Positions 10,614 to 20,878 of a stretch of 64,000 nt of DNA are shown piece by piece. A model generated the notes under the pieces. That model was not told the origin of the DNA. It did not search any database and saw nothing but the letters and a program-made list of their open reading frames with translations. Location: positions 149,048,568 through 149,112,567 of the forward strand of contig CM067359.1 of the NCBI GenBank assembly GCA_034401795.1. Reading direction: 5' to 3'. The DNA is from Chaetoderma sp. LZ-2023a (taxonomy: Eukaryota > Mollusca > Caudofoveata > Chaetodermatida > Chaetodermatidae). A program made the translations under genes and the position numbers. Numbering within the stretch: the first letter of the stretch is position 1; every line of letters begins with the position of its first letter.

Positions 10614-10652
10614 GTATGTGTGTGTCTGTGTGTCTCTCTTATTGAAGGTATG
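10597..10652 (+). other. Duplicated 5' splice site
   Basis: TTATTGAAGGTATGTGTG occurs twice, giving donors at 10614 and 10648. The intervening sequence is a GT-rich slip tract. Use of the second donor would add 34 nt without an in-frame stop in that stretch but would shift the frame of the next exon, so the first donor is the expected one. Confidence 0.7.
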
Positions 10653-10729
10653 TGTGCGTGCGATCGCTGTTATCCCCACATGTTTTGAAAAAAACTGAGA
10701 TGTAATAATTCTAATCACCTCCAGCCTTC

Positions 10730-11060
10730 ATTCCAGTCATCTGTCCATCTGGCTACCTGCTCTGAAATTGTTTGGTGGATTTCAATGAAATGTGTTATAG
10801 GAGTTACCCATATGATTGCGGATTGCACGATGACATTTACATAAGGCTTCATCCCTCGGGTAATGGTGGGAGGCAGGGTCGAAGCGGGGACAGAAAGTCA
10901 AAGTTGATGGAATTCAGCCAAATTTGACATGTTACTTACCCATATGATTGCAGATTGCGAGACAATGTTTTCATTAGACTGAGCCCCCAAGGGGTGGGTG
11001 GGTTTAGGGTGGGGGTGGGGGGGGCAGAACTTCAAAGTTGGGCAAAGCGTGGGGTATCAG
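10730..11060. repeat. Dispersed repeat with an internal duplication
   Basis: Contains TTACCCATATGATTGCGGAT and a second variant (TTACCCATATGATTGCAGAT) about 130 bases later, each followed by a GAC/ACA run and a G-rich tract. The same two-part layout recurs at 17758-18068. No coding sense. Confidence 0.65.
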
Positions 11061-11507
11061 AAGTCTAATTCTTAAGGAGTTGATAGAAGACAGACCGTTG
11101 TACATTTTGGAAGCATTGTTGCTAAAAGCTGTTGCTGACTAATATTTACAGTACTATTGCTTCTATCATTAGCTCGGGGCTCAAACATGTGGTAGTCATG
11201 TTTTCTCGTAATAATGCTAATAATTTGGAAGCTAGTACCTGTTACAGGATTTGCTTTAAAAAAAAAAAAAAACTTTAATTTTCAACCATTTTATTGAAGT
11301 ATTTGATTGTTTTGCTAAATTTTGAAACGTACTTGAAAACTGATATGATTCTCTTAGTAGTACTTGAATTTGAGAAAACAATCTATCCCCCATAATATGT
11401 TGACCATCGTGACATACCCGAGATCAAATTCAGGCAGTAAATGGCGCTTATGTGTTTCCAAGTTCTTTTATCACATTCTGTCATTTATTCTCAAGACTAA
11501 CAAAGTA

Positions 11508-11700
11508 AGTTACTACTCTGATGTCAATATTCTGTTTTTTAATGTGTCGATAGCAAAGAAACTGGTGTACATTTTTCAACAATATTTGGCGGTCTACGAC
11601 AGCAACATCTACCACCAAATTTGTTGAAAAATGAACACCAGTTCATCTTTTAGCTTCATTTAAAAATTTTAAATTTTAACATCAGAGTGGTAAAGGGTAA
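11508..11700. mobile_element. Family D palindromic MITE
   Basis: Ends TTACTACTCTGATGTCAATA and AACATCAGAGTGGTAAAGGG; inner hairpin GTACATTTTTCAACAA and TTGTTGAAAAATGAACACC. A second copy in good condition lies at 35857-36052. Its CCCTTTACCACTCT-type end next to TTAA resembles family A and suggests the same transposase class. Confidence 0.75.
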
Positions 11701-11861
11701 ACTCTCAGCCTATTTTTGCAATATAATTGAATTTTCCTAACATCAGTTTGCCTCAAGATAGAAGATACAATATACATGTACCAATAGTGACACACAATGT
11801 CTGACAGAGAATACATGTATAACTAGTGTATGCTAAAGCAGGTATATGCAGTGTGGTCCTT

Positions 11862-12097
11862 ACCACTTGAAAACCAATATCAGTCAAAATTGGCTTCTGC
11901 AGTGGTTTTGAAAAATACCCATTTTCAGACCAAGAAAGACTATTTTTTTTTAATTTACTACTGGAATAACTGACTCGTTAACCGAGCCAGCCATTCCAGT
12001 GGTAAATTTTCAAAAATAGTCTTCTCTTGGTCCTCATATGGACATTTTCTATGAGAAATTAGAATTTTTAAAAACAAATTTGAGTGTTAAAGGTTAA
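11862..12097. mobile_element. Family A MITE, reverse orientation
   Basis: Runs from the TTACCACTTGAAAACC side, through TTGGCTTCTGCAGTGG and the core TGACTCGTTAACCGAGCC, to TTGAGTGTTAAAGGTTAA. Both arms still pair. Confidence 0.8.
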
Positions 12098-12177
12098 AAT
12101 AATGGACACAATCCCGGAGAAGTAGATTTCATATTTTCAGACTTGTACAAATCTGGTTTTCAGCTTAACATTCTTAC

Positions 12178-12590
12178 GTTGACAAGCTGTCAATCATCGA
12201 CACCTTAAAGGTGCATATTCACAGCAAAATTACTGAAAATAAAATTGTTTAAATTATATACTTTTAGAGGCTTAAACTGTGAACCAATATGTAATGAAAC
12301 AAAATAAATCTTAGCATATGATGATTTCATTCCATATAAATTAATATAATTTTTTAAGTTGCGAAATTGAAATAAAGGCACGAGCCTCTCTTTCAATTTC
12401 GCAACTTAAAAAATTATATTAATTTATATGGAATGAAATCATCATATGTTACGATGTATTTTGTTTCATTACACATACACGTAGGCACATAATTTAAGCT
12501 TGGAAGAGTATGCAATTTTAACAATTTTATTTTCAGTCATTCTGGTGTGAATATGCACCTTTAAGTTGACAAGCTGTCAAATGTCGACAC
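12178..12590. mobile_element. 360-bp foldback element flanked by 26-bp direct repeats
   Basis: The inverted-repeat unit (12204-12564) begins CTTAAAGGTGCATATTCACA and ends GTGAATATGCACCTTTAA. Its arms pair over about 170 bases (TATAAATTAATATAATTTTT appears on both sides), with a short CAAT/CACGAGCC tip near 12385. On each side lies GTTGACAAGCTGTCAA-nnn-TCGACAC (12178-12203 and 12565-12590, 23 of 26 bases the same). The flanking repeats are longer than a normal transposase target duplication. Confidence 0.8.
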
Positions 12591-12745
12591 TAACTTTTTG
12601 TTAAAGAAAATTAAAATTTTCTCATAGAAACTTTCCATTTGCAACGCAAGAGATTATTTCTGAAAATTTACCACTGGCACTGGAATAGCTGGCTTGGTCA
12701 TCATAGGCAGCAAGAGCCCCCAGCCAAATTTGTTTTAAAATATTC
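12590..12745. repeat. Composite relic of families A and B
   Basis: A family A left half (GTTAAAGAAAATTAAAATTT, then TGAAAATTTACCACTGG) runs into a family B right arm (GTTTTAAAATATTCAACGGC). It looks like a fusion of two decayed elements. Confidence 0.5.
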
Positions 12746-12975
12746 AACGGCTTAACATACGTGAATAGGTACATAGAAATGTAGATTCTGTGAATTCAGG
12801 TTTCAAAGTTTCAAATTTATTTCAACATATGTAAAATGAGGGTGTAGCTTAGCTAAGACAGGCAGGGTCATAATTCAAAATGGACGCTGGTATGCTCTCC
12901 TGGGATGTTATATACTAGATAGTTGGTGTTTTTATACATAATGTTTTTAATCTTGCACTTTGTTCTTTATTGTAG

Positions 12976-13051
12976 TCTTATGCACCTGGGCTTGCATATT
13001 TAAGTATTATATCCATGCATACCTACGTTATTGGCTTTGCTATGGGTCTAG
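12976..13051 (+). CDS. SLC2A: Facilitated glucose transporter, exon encoding most of TM10
   Basis: Acceptor TCTTTATTGTAG; donor CTAG/GTAAGT. It encodes SYAPGLAYLSIISMHTYVIG and FAMGL, then one base of a Gly codon completed by the next exon (GPIPF). The phase agrees with both neighbours. Confidence 0.93.
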
Positions 13052-13099
13052 GTAAGTGGTGTTTTAAATATATACATCTTATATTGATAATATTTATTA

Positions 13100-13125
13100 G
13101 TAATAATAATAATAATAATAATAAT
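13100..13125. repeat. (AAT)n microsatellite
   Basis: About eight AAT/ATA trinucleotides just downstream of the TM10 exon. Confidence 0.9.
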
Positions 13126-13475
13126 ACATGTAATAGCATGATCAGATATTGCAGACCATTGGCCCTATTGTAAAAAATTTTCCGATCTTTCAGATTTTTT
13201 TTGATTTTTTCGGATTTTCCCAATTTCTTCATATCATTCCCAAAGTTGTGGAATTCTAGTCTATGGTCACACCCTTTCTTGTGTTAATATTTGCACAAGA
13301 TTGGACAAGTAGTTTCCAAGATATACATAGATCCAGAATTCAATCTGTCCAGGTTTTTTATCCAGATCACGGCCAAACTCTTGACATCGATCCTCATGTG
13401 CAGCAAGTTCCTTTGTTATGTTAAAATTTTTTGAGATACATCGCCGGACAGGCAGGTAGGCAAGCAGGCAGACAG

Positions 13476-14777
13476 TAGGGCTTCATGGTATTAGAAAAAT
13501 TAATATCGGTATCGATATCAATTTTCATACCGGTATACCTTTAATACCGGTATTATTCCGATGGGGAAAATGGAGAGAGGCTTGAGTAGTATGAGTCCAT
13601 ATTCAACGTATATCCGCGCTGCTTAAATAGTCGCCGCAAATTTCCACAATAAAACGGCTGAAACTCCCCCAAATGATTTGAATTTGCCACGAAATTACAA
13701 CTATTTCGGCATGGAGAACGGTAACCAGTGACCATCTCGTTCCATATAAATTCGCCCAGTGAAACTGTGAACGTCTAAAGCTGTTGATATTTGACTGACA
13801 CATATCACTGTTATGAGTCAAACACGTTGGATATGAATGTAAATATATATTTTACAAATTTTCCTGGCTATCTGCATTGATGTATATGTTAGAATAATAA
13901 TGAACTTTCCACAATGGCCTGTGCTTTATGGGATGAATTTGCAATGGGACGAAACCACCAGGAAACGTGGAAATCTCTGCGCAGGGGTACAACTTAGCCA
14001 TTATAACACATACTAAATAGACTACCATATGCTGTGAATACATAGGCGTAAGCTCGTTCTCGCTAGAGTAGCTTGTATCGATTGATATCTATTGATACCC
14101 GCCAACATAAGTAGTGAATAAAGCTCGCGAGAATTGAGAAGTTTTTCTCATATTGTCGGGTTCCTCTTTACTTGGGCTGTTGGGCAGTCACTACAAAGGC
14201 GCATAATTCCGGGAAATCGCTGACTAACCAGGCTGTAGTAATTGATATAAAATATCACTCAAAATATTCATTTCATATTATGATTTTTCTAGCAAACAAT
14301 GGGCCACAATTATAAAATATTAGGGCAGGAAAAGATAGGTTTTAGACATTTTTAACCATCTGATGTCCTATGATTGTAATTAAAATAAGTTTTATTACAT
14401 TTTTTTGCAAGAAGTGCATTCTTATAACTTTATAAGTAGGTAACTTTCGTAGGCGTAATTGTGAATTTATCAATTACTCTAACACTAGACTCAAAACAAC
14501 AATTTGAAAGCTCTGGATAAATAAGAAGAGCGTGATCGATCGTTAAATACAGGTAAAATATCATTTTCCCATACAAAGAGCAGTAACTTATATCGCTAGA
14601 CAGCTATATACTATTGAAATATTACTAATGGGAAGCAGATTATCTGTTTAACAAAATGTTATACCGGATTTATCTTATATCTCGATATTTCAGTATCAGC
14701 AAAATCATATCGATATGACTAACGGTATGGCTATGATACTGGTATTCGATATAATATCTGTATATCGTGAAGCCCTA
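13476..14777. mobile_element. hAT-like non-autonomous element, 1.3 kb
   Basis: Begins TAGGGCTTCATGGTATTAG and ends ATATCGTGAAGCCCTA, so the termini are inverted copies over TAGGGCTTCA. It is flanked by GCAGACAG (13468-13475) and GTAGACAG (14778-14785), an 8-bp duplication with one difference. ATACCGGTAT-type palindromes lie near both ends. No transposase frame: the open frames inside are under 75 codons and unlike hAT transposases. Confidence 0.8.
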
Positions 14778-14785
14778 GTAGACAG

Positions 14786-15230
14786 GCAAGCAGGCCGGAT
14801 CGCAATACCCTCCTCCTCTTACGTGATGAGGTTAATAATAACTAGAATCTAGATATTATCTTCAAGAACTCGGTGCTTAGCTATTATATTTGCCTGACAC
14901 TTTCTGCTGTTTGAGAATTCTGGATGCCAAACGCCAGTTATGTAGAATCTAGATATTATCTGTCATCTGCCACTAATGGGAGCTATAATGTAGCTTCTAA
15001 TATACCTGATCCCCTGCCACAAGCTAGTAAAATTGACACAGAGGAGGGTGTGTAACCTTAGCTCTAAGAGGGGTGGGCGGTGGCAATAAACCATCATAAT
15101 TTCCCTAATTAAAGTAGCAACAGTAGGAGTTTAGTATTGAAATTTTGATGGCTGAAATCTCTCAGTATTTTTTTTAATGTAGTTTCATTGGAAACATGTT
15201 ACTTACTGTGTCAGGGTATAACATCCTCTT
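14786..15230. other. Intron sequence with no recognised feature
   Basis: Holds a short direct repeat (AGAATCTAGATATTATCT at about 14842 and 14943) but no gene or clear element. Confidence 0.5.
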
Positions 15231-15239
15231 ATTGAATGA

Positions 15240-15480
15240 TCTCTCTCTCTTGCTTGTTAAATTAAAAATTGCACATAGATTGAATGTCTATTTGCAGACC
15301 AAGAGAGGATTAGTTTTGAAAATTTATCACTGGAATGACAGGCTCGGTTATCGAGCCAGTCATTCCAGTGATAAATATTCAAAAATAGTCTTCTCTTGTC
15401 TGCAAATGGACATTTATCAAGACCCCTGCAAATCCCTGCAAATAAAATGTTATTGGTGAGGTTGAGCGTTAACGCATTAA
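15240..15480. mobile_element. Family A MITE
   Basis: Good core palindrome (AGGCTCGGTTATCGAGCC) with both GTCTGCAAATGGACA-type shoulders. The outer ends are diverged (GAGCGTTAACGCATTAAA at the right). Confidence 0.75.
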
Positions 15481-15711
15481 ATAGAATCTAATTTGTTTAT
15501 CCAATCTTTTGAACAGGTTAAACATGTTTGTCTCTGTGAAGTTTCATATTGGCATCAGACCTGTATCTTATCTAGTTTTCAAGCTAACAATTCAAGGGAG
15601 ATAACTCCTTCAAGCCACATTTTAACATATTGTATTAACACTGAAAGTGAAATAACTATAAACCAACTGCTGTCCCATGGTATATGAATAAATCATTATC
15701 CATTTAAGTAA

Positions 15712-15795
15712 CTCTGAAAATTTTACAACTGGAATGGCTGGCTCGATGACAGAGCCAGTCATTCCAGTGGTAAATTTTCAAAAATCCTTTTGAAC
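15712..15795. mobile_element. Family A MITE core
   Basis: Only the palindromic core remains: AAAATTTTACAACTGGAATG, GGCTCGATGACAGAGCC and the matching arm. Confidence 0.65.
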
Positions 15796-15934
15796 TTCTT
15801 TTGACCTACAAATATACATTCAGTAAGCACATATTTTAGTATTCTTGACCACGTCTGACCAATAAAGTATTAAACTCTATCAAAGTGCATCTAACATACA
15901 TTCACATACTTAAATCAATGGAGGATTCTTAGTC

Positions 15935-16240
15935 AATCATATGACGTCATGTTGACCGCTCCAATTATTGCCAAATGACATCATGTTGAACGCTCCAATC
16001 ATTGCCAAACAAGCCATCAGTGGGAATGGATATGATATGTCCCTCAACAGATTCAATCATATGACGTCATAATCAATAGCATCACATGTGGGCTGATGTC
16101 ATAATTAATTGTGTCATGAATGACATGATTTAGTCTAAATGCTTAATAGTCCTTCAGTTTCTATGAATTGTATATTTTCACTATTTAATAAAAATCTGTT
16201 GACTATTTTAAAACTAATTTGTCTGGATGCTGTTGCTTTC
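15935..16240. repeat. Long family B element, partial, ending near the TM10-TM11 exon
   Basis: Contains ATCATATGACGTCATG twice, TAATTGTGTCATGAATGACA, TATTTAATAAAAATCTGTTG and one family B arm ending CTGGATGCTGTTGC. The palindrome TGACGTCA (a consensus CRE site) is carried by the repeat. It stops about 50 bases before the exon at 16293. Confidence 0.7.
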
Positions 16241-16292
16241 ATAGGAATGCAATTCATATGCTTTATTTGTTTCCATTTTGTCTTGTATTTAG

Positions 16293-16420
16293 GTCCAATC
16301 CCGTTCATTGTAGTAGCGGAGCTGTTCCGTCAGGCTCCACGTGGAGCAGCTATGGGCATCTCACTCGTGTTCCAGTGGATGTGCAACTTCGTTCTAGCAG
16401 CGGGATTCAGATTTCTCGCA
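16293..16420 (+). CDS. SLC2A: Facilitated glucose transporter, exon encoding TM10 end and TM11
   Basis: Acceptor CTTGTATTTAG; donor CGCA/GTGAGT. It encodes GPIPFIVVAELFRQAPRGAA and MGISLVFQWMCNFVLAAGF, matching the GLUT1 segment [20 protein letters not shown]. The Trp of GLUT1 GPIPW (Trp388, important for cytochalasin B and forskolin binding) is Phe here. It ends on a whole Ala codon, which joins in phase to all five candidate acceptors downstream. Confidence 0.95.
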
Positions 16421-16789
16421 GTGAGTAAAAGAAGACAAAAACATTCTCTCGGGGACTTTTGATATCTTACATGTAGATACAAATACATGTCATGAATGTT
16501 ATGGATTAGACGGTGGTAAAATGTGCATATAAAGGATTTTAGCATGTGCTGCAATATGTGGCCTTGAGAATATGGGCATACAGAATCACATGCAAATTTC
16601 AAATCTTCATTGTCCAAATAATGCTTCTATAAGATAAGTACATTTATATTGCGCTAAGGTCCATGCTATTGCATGCTCTAAACACTATGCATTGTACATC
16701 TCATCCCCTGTTCATTTGACAGTCCAAGCCATAGGCTTCATTCCTAGCTATCCTGCCAATTCACCTTTCCAAAGTATCCATCCATCAGC

Positions 16790-17290
16790 TGACCTCGTAT
16801 GACATCATAATCAGCTCAGCCCGTGTATGGTGACTTCACAATCATTAAGTCACAAAGGGTTCCATATAGACCGTCACCAAATCTCAAATGGTCCAACACG
16901 TTGTATGAATTGAATATCTTTGTAATTCTTTGCTCTTTAATAAACATGCTGTTGAATGTTTTGAAACTAATTTGACTGGGCGCTGTTGCCATAGGCAACA
17001 GCACCAAGTCAAATTAGTTTCAAAATATTCAACAGCTTACCTGTGTAGTTTTTTGGAAATTAATAGTCCAGGTGTTCAGAGATCGATCGATCCCAACACG
17101 AGTGAGGTGTGGGTGGAGCTTAGTTAGAGATGGGCGGGGCTTAGCTAAAACCGGAAGGCTCCATTACTAGCCAAGCTCCGCCCATGTATAAAGTAGGCAG
17201 AGCTTAGCTAGAAATGGACGGGTCAACACTAGAAATGGGCGGGTCATAGCTAGAAGTGGGCGTGTCATAGCTAGAAATGAAGCCCTCCAT
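16790..17290. repeat. Long family B element, the most complete copy
   Basis: The order is TCGTATGACATCATAATCAG, TTTAATAAACATGCTGTTGA, a full hairpin (16945-17035) with tip TGCCATAGGCAACAGC, CCAGGTGTTCAGAGATCGAT, CACGAGTGAGGTGTGGGTGG, then three to five repeats of AGAAATGGGCGGGTCATAGC. The GGGCGGGGC(T)TAGCT-type tandem tail is a useful family mark. Confidence 0.75.
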
Positions 17291-17399
17291 TGCCTGTGCA
17301 TGTCCATGGCATTAGCTTGCCACTGATTTTCCAGCCGTTTTTCAGCGGTTTGTTTTGTAAATTCTTACATTACAGCTAAAGAATAATTTAACATATTTC

Positions 17400-17485
17400 C
17401 AAAACCAAATAAATGTTGAATATTTTTGGAAAAGGCAGCAATGGGTTATCATCAAATTAAGGCTAAAATATTCAACAGAACATTT
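17400..17485. repeat. Family B hairpin, decayed
   Basis: AAATGTTGAATATTTTTGG and GGCTAAAATATTCAACAGAA flank AAGGCAGCAATGGG. Confidence 0.5.
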
Positions 17486-17640
17486 ATTACATCATGTTCA
17501 AAATTCTGCTAACTAATATGGCTCTGTTTTTGTTTTGGAAACATGATACATTATTTCTGAGCTGTAGTGTACATTATACATGAAACTTGGCTGGTGCTGT
17601 TTATTGTTTATAATGCATTATGGTAACTTTAAGAAGTGAA

Positions 17641-17757
17641 GATGTTCTCACCACCCGTTTTGAAAAGGCTAGAAACTGGATATTGCAATCACCTCTCCAT
17701 TCTCACCACCAGTTTTGAAAAGGCTAGAAACTGGATATTGCAATCACCTCTCCATCC
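17641..17757. repeat. Two tandem 59-bp units
   Basis: TTTTGAAAAGGCTAGAAACT followed by CAATCACCTCTCCAT occurs twice with almost no change. Confidence 0.85.
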
Positions 17758-18068
17758 GTCCATCTATCAGTCCAGGTATCTCCTCCGAAACCATTTGCTG
17801 GAATTCACTCAATTTTTTTATGTGAGTTACTCATATGATTGCGGACTGCAAGATGACATTTAGATTAGGCTCTGCCCCCAGGGATGGCGTGAGCAGGGTG
17901 GATGTGCGGCAGAAATTCAAAGTTGATGGAATTCAACCGAATTTAATGTTAGTTCCCCATATGATTGTGGATTATGAGACAATGTTTACATTAGGCTCCG
18001 CCACCCAGGGGCAGCATGTCATATTTGGCAAAAAGCGCAGGAATTTGCGATGTCATTCCATCGACTGA
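17758..18068. repeat. Dispersed repeat, second copy of the 10.7-kb type
   Basis: TTACTCATATGATTGCGGAC and CCCCATATGATTGTGGATTA mark the two internal halves. AAGTTGATGGAATTCA is shared with 10895-10920. Confidence 0.65.
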
Positions 18069-18529
18069 GCATTCTACTTGATTATGTTGATACCAATTTG
18101 AATGAAAGTAGTAGTTAAGCGGCAAAAACTTCCAGTCAAGTTGTTTTCAAAATGGCTTCATTAAAAATATCATATCTTCTTGAAACCTATATTGTAATAT
18201 TTGCGCTTGAGAAAAATATAAAGAGTCGTCTTTTCACCTGCAGATAAGCATTAACGAAACAAAGATTTCGATGTTCCGGATCATGCGTGTATGGATTATT
18301 AAATGGTAAAGACACGATTTGTACGTGTCAGAGTATTAAGTGTTTCGAATCATAATTGATTATGATGTAGGCCTACATGTGATGTACATGTATTTGAATA
18401 TGATTGACTGAGAAACTGGATTCCTCAATTGTCAAGTATTAATACAACTTAATGCAAATACATGTAGTTGGACAAATATGTACTTGAGTACACCGGCCTT
18501 ACCCTGTTTTGGTTAGTGGTTTTTAGCTC

Positions 18530-20610
18530 ACCTGGCCTGAAAGGCTAAGTGAGCTTATGCCATGGCGACCGTCCATCGTGTGTCTATCCATCGTCCGTCT
18601 GTCCGTCATCCGTCAACTTTTTTAACGTCTTCTCAGGAACCACTGGGCTGATTTAAATTATATTTGGCAGGAAGCATCCTTAGGGCATAGTGACCAAAGT
18701 TTGTTCAAATGAACCCGATCGGCCAATTTGGCCAGTGGCCAGCTTGGATTTCGGCCGATTTTAGGAAACGTCTTTAAAAATCTTCTCCGAAACCGCTTGG
18801 GGAATCGATTAAAAACTCATGAAATATCATATAGGGAAAGAGCTACGCCAAGTTTGTTCAAGAGGACTTAATTGACCAAGTGGTCCGACGACCATCTTGG
18901 ATGATATAGTTTTCCTGAAAATGACTTCTTCAGAACCGCTGAAGGGATTAGGCCGAAATTTTGGAGATATGATTAGAGACTAAGGGCCATTAAAGTTTGC
19001 TCATGGGAAGTTGATCCATCAAAAAACATGGCCGCCGTGGGCCAATCAAAATGTAGTGTGTCATTTTTATTTGATGGATTTTGAGGCCGAAATTGGTTTT
19101 ATATGTGTTTTTTGGTATTCTGAGTTCAAATTTGCCATTTAAAAAAAATGTCGGATAAATGGTTTGGTGGCCATCTTGGATTATTTTCCCGCCAAAGGCT
19201 CCCATACTAAAGGAATTGGAAATTTAAAATGTCTTCTCGAGAACTACTAGGCTGATTTCAATTATATTTGGCAGGTAGCATCCTTAGGGCATAGGGGTTC
19301 AAGTTTATTCAAATGAAGCCAATCAGTCAATTTGGCCGGTGGCCATCTTGGAATTCAGCCTATTTTAGGAAACATCCTTAAAAATCTTCTCCGAAACCGC
19401 TTGGGGAAGCGATTCAAACTCATGAAACATCATCTAGGGAAAGAGGTAAGCAAGTTTGTTCAAGAGGACTTGATTGACCAAGTGGTTTGGCGGCCATCTT
19501 GGATGACCTAGTTTTCCCGAAAACAACTTCTTCAGAATCGCTGAAGGCATCAGGCCGAAATTTTGGAGATATGATTAGGGACTAAGGGACATTAAACAAA
19601 AACATGGCCACCGTGGGCCAATCAAAATGTAGTGTGTTTGGCGGCCCTAGTGGATTTTTTTATTTGATGGATTTTGAGGCCGAAATTCGTTTTATATATG
19701 TTTTTCGGTATTCTGATTTCATACTTGCCATTTTTGAAAATGTCGGATAAACTGTTAGGCAGCCATCTTGGATCTTTTTCCTGCCAAAAACTCCCATGCT
19801 AAAGCAATGGCAAATTTAAAATGTCTTCTCGAGAACCACGGGACCGATTTCAATTATATTAGGCAGGAACAATCTTTAGGGCATAGAGATTCAAGTTTGG
19901 TAAAAGGAACCCGATCAGCCAATTTAGCCGATGGTCATCTTGGATTTTGGTTGCTTTTTTAAAATATCTTTAAAAATCTCCGAAACCGCTTCGAGCATCC
20001 ATTCAAAACTCATGAAATATGATCTAGGGAGAGAGCTGTACTAAGTTTGTTCAAGCGAACTTGATTGGCGAAAAAGTTCAGCGACCATCTTGGATGACCT
20101 AGTTTTTCCGAAAATGCCTTCTCCAATACCGCTTGGGGCATCGATTCAAAACTTATCAAATATGATCTTGGGGAAGTGCTGAACCAAGTTTGTTCAATGA
20201 AACATGATTGGCCAAATAGTTTGGCAGCCATCTTGGATGACATTAGTTTTTGCGAGAACAACTTCTTCCGCAGAAACGCTGAACAGATCGGGGTGAAATT
20301 TGGCAGTTATGTTTAGGGCTGAAAGGCTATTAAATTTGTCCATGGAAAGTTGATATGTCAAAAAATGTGTCCGCCATGAATCAATCAACATTTAGTGTTT
20401 TTGGCTGACATCTTGTATTTTCTGCAAATTTCTGAGAAATTCATAAAAAGACCACTTATTATGCACTGGGCCAATTTTAATAAAACTTGGCTAAACCTTC
20501 TTCACAGAAATTTGATTGGTAAATTCTTCCAGTGGTCTTCTCATTTTCTTTGTTTGTGCCAGTGGCCAATAACTCCAGGTGAACGATACAGGCCCCTTTG
20601 GCCTCTTGTT
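18530..20610. mobile_element. Bivalve-type dispersed repeat, about 2.1 kb, with three internal units of about 600 bp
   Basis: The left end reads TTTAGCTCACCTGGCCTGAA and the right end CAGGTGAACGATACAGGCCC...CTCTTGTT, so the ends are partly inverted (TCACCTGG against CCAGGTGA). Inside, ACGTCTTCTCAGGAACCACT or close variants recur at about 18625, 19225 and 19820, each time followed by ATTATATTTGGCAGGAAGC-like and GGCCATCTTGGA-like segments. I recognise this opening from repeats common in bivalve genomes. It carries no convincing gene. Its right end stops about 28 bases before the first acceptor of the last transporter exon. Confidence 0.75.
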
Positions 20611-20878
20611 ATGTTTTATCACAATTCTTGCTTTCCAGGCAGCAGCTGGTCCATACATCTTCATCAATTTTATCGCCATACTTGTTCTTGTTTTCCAGGT
20701 GGCCGCTGACCCATACACATTTATCGTTTTTATTGTCAATCTTGTTGTTGTTTTCCAGGCAGTCGCTGGTCCATACCCCTTCATCGTGTTTATCATCATT
20801 CTTGTTCTTGTTTTCCAGGCAGCTGCTGGTCCATACACCTTCATCTTTTTTATCGCCATTCTTGTTGTTGTTTTCCAG
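20611..20878 (+). repeat. Tandem 60-bp duplications of the last intron-exon junction
   Basis: Units start at 20639, 20699, 20759, 20819 and 20879, exactly 60 bases apart. Each joins about 40 bases of exon start (GCAGCTGCTGGTCCATACAC and the TM12 beginning) to a pyrimidine-rich stretch ending TTGTTTTCCAG. Acceptor AGs therefore end at 20638, 20698, 20758, 20818 and 20878. All units stay open in the transporter frame, each giving 20 residues of the form AAAGPYTFIVFIVILVVVFQ. The fifth copy continues into the real TM12 and tail. Units differ from one another by several substitutions, mostly conservative. Confidence 0.9.
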
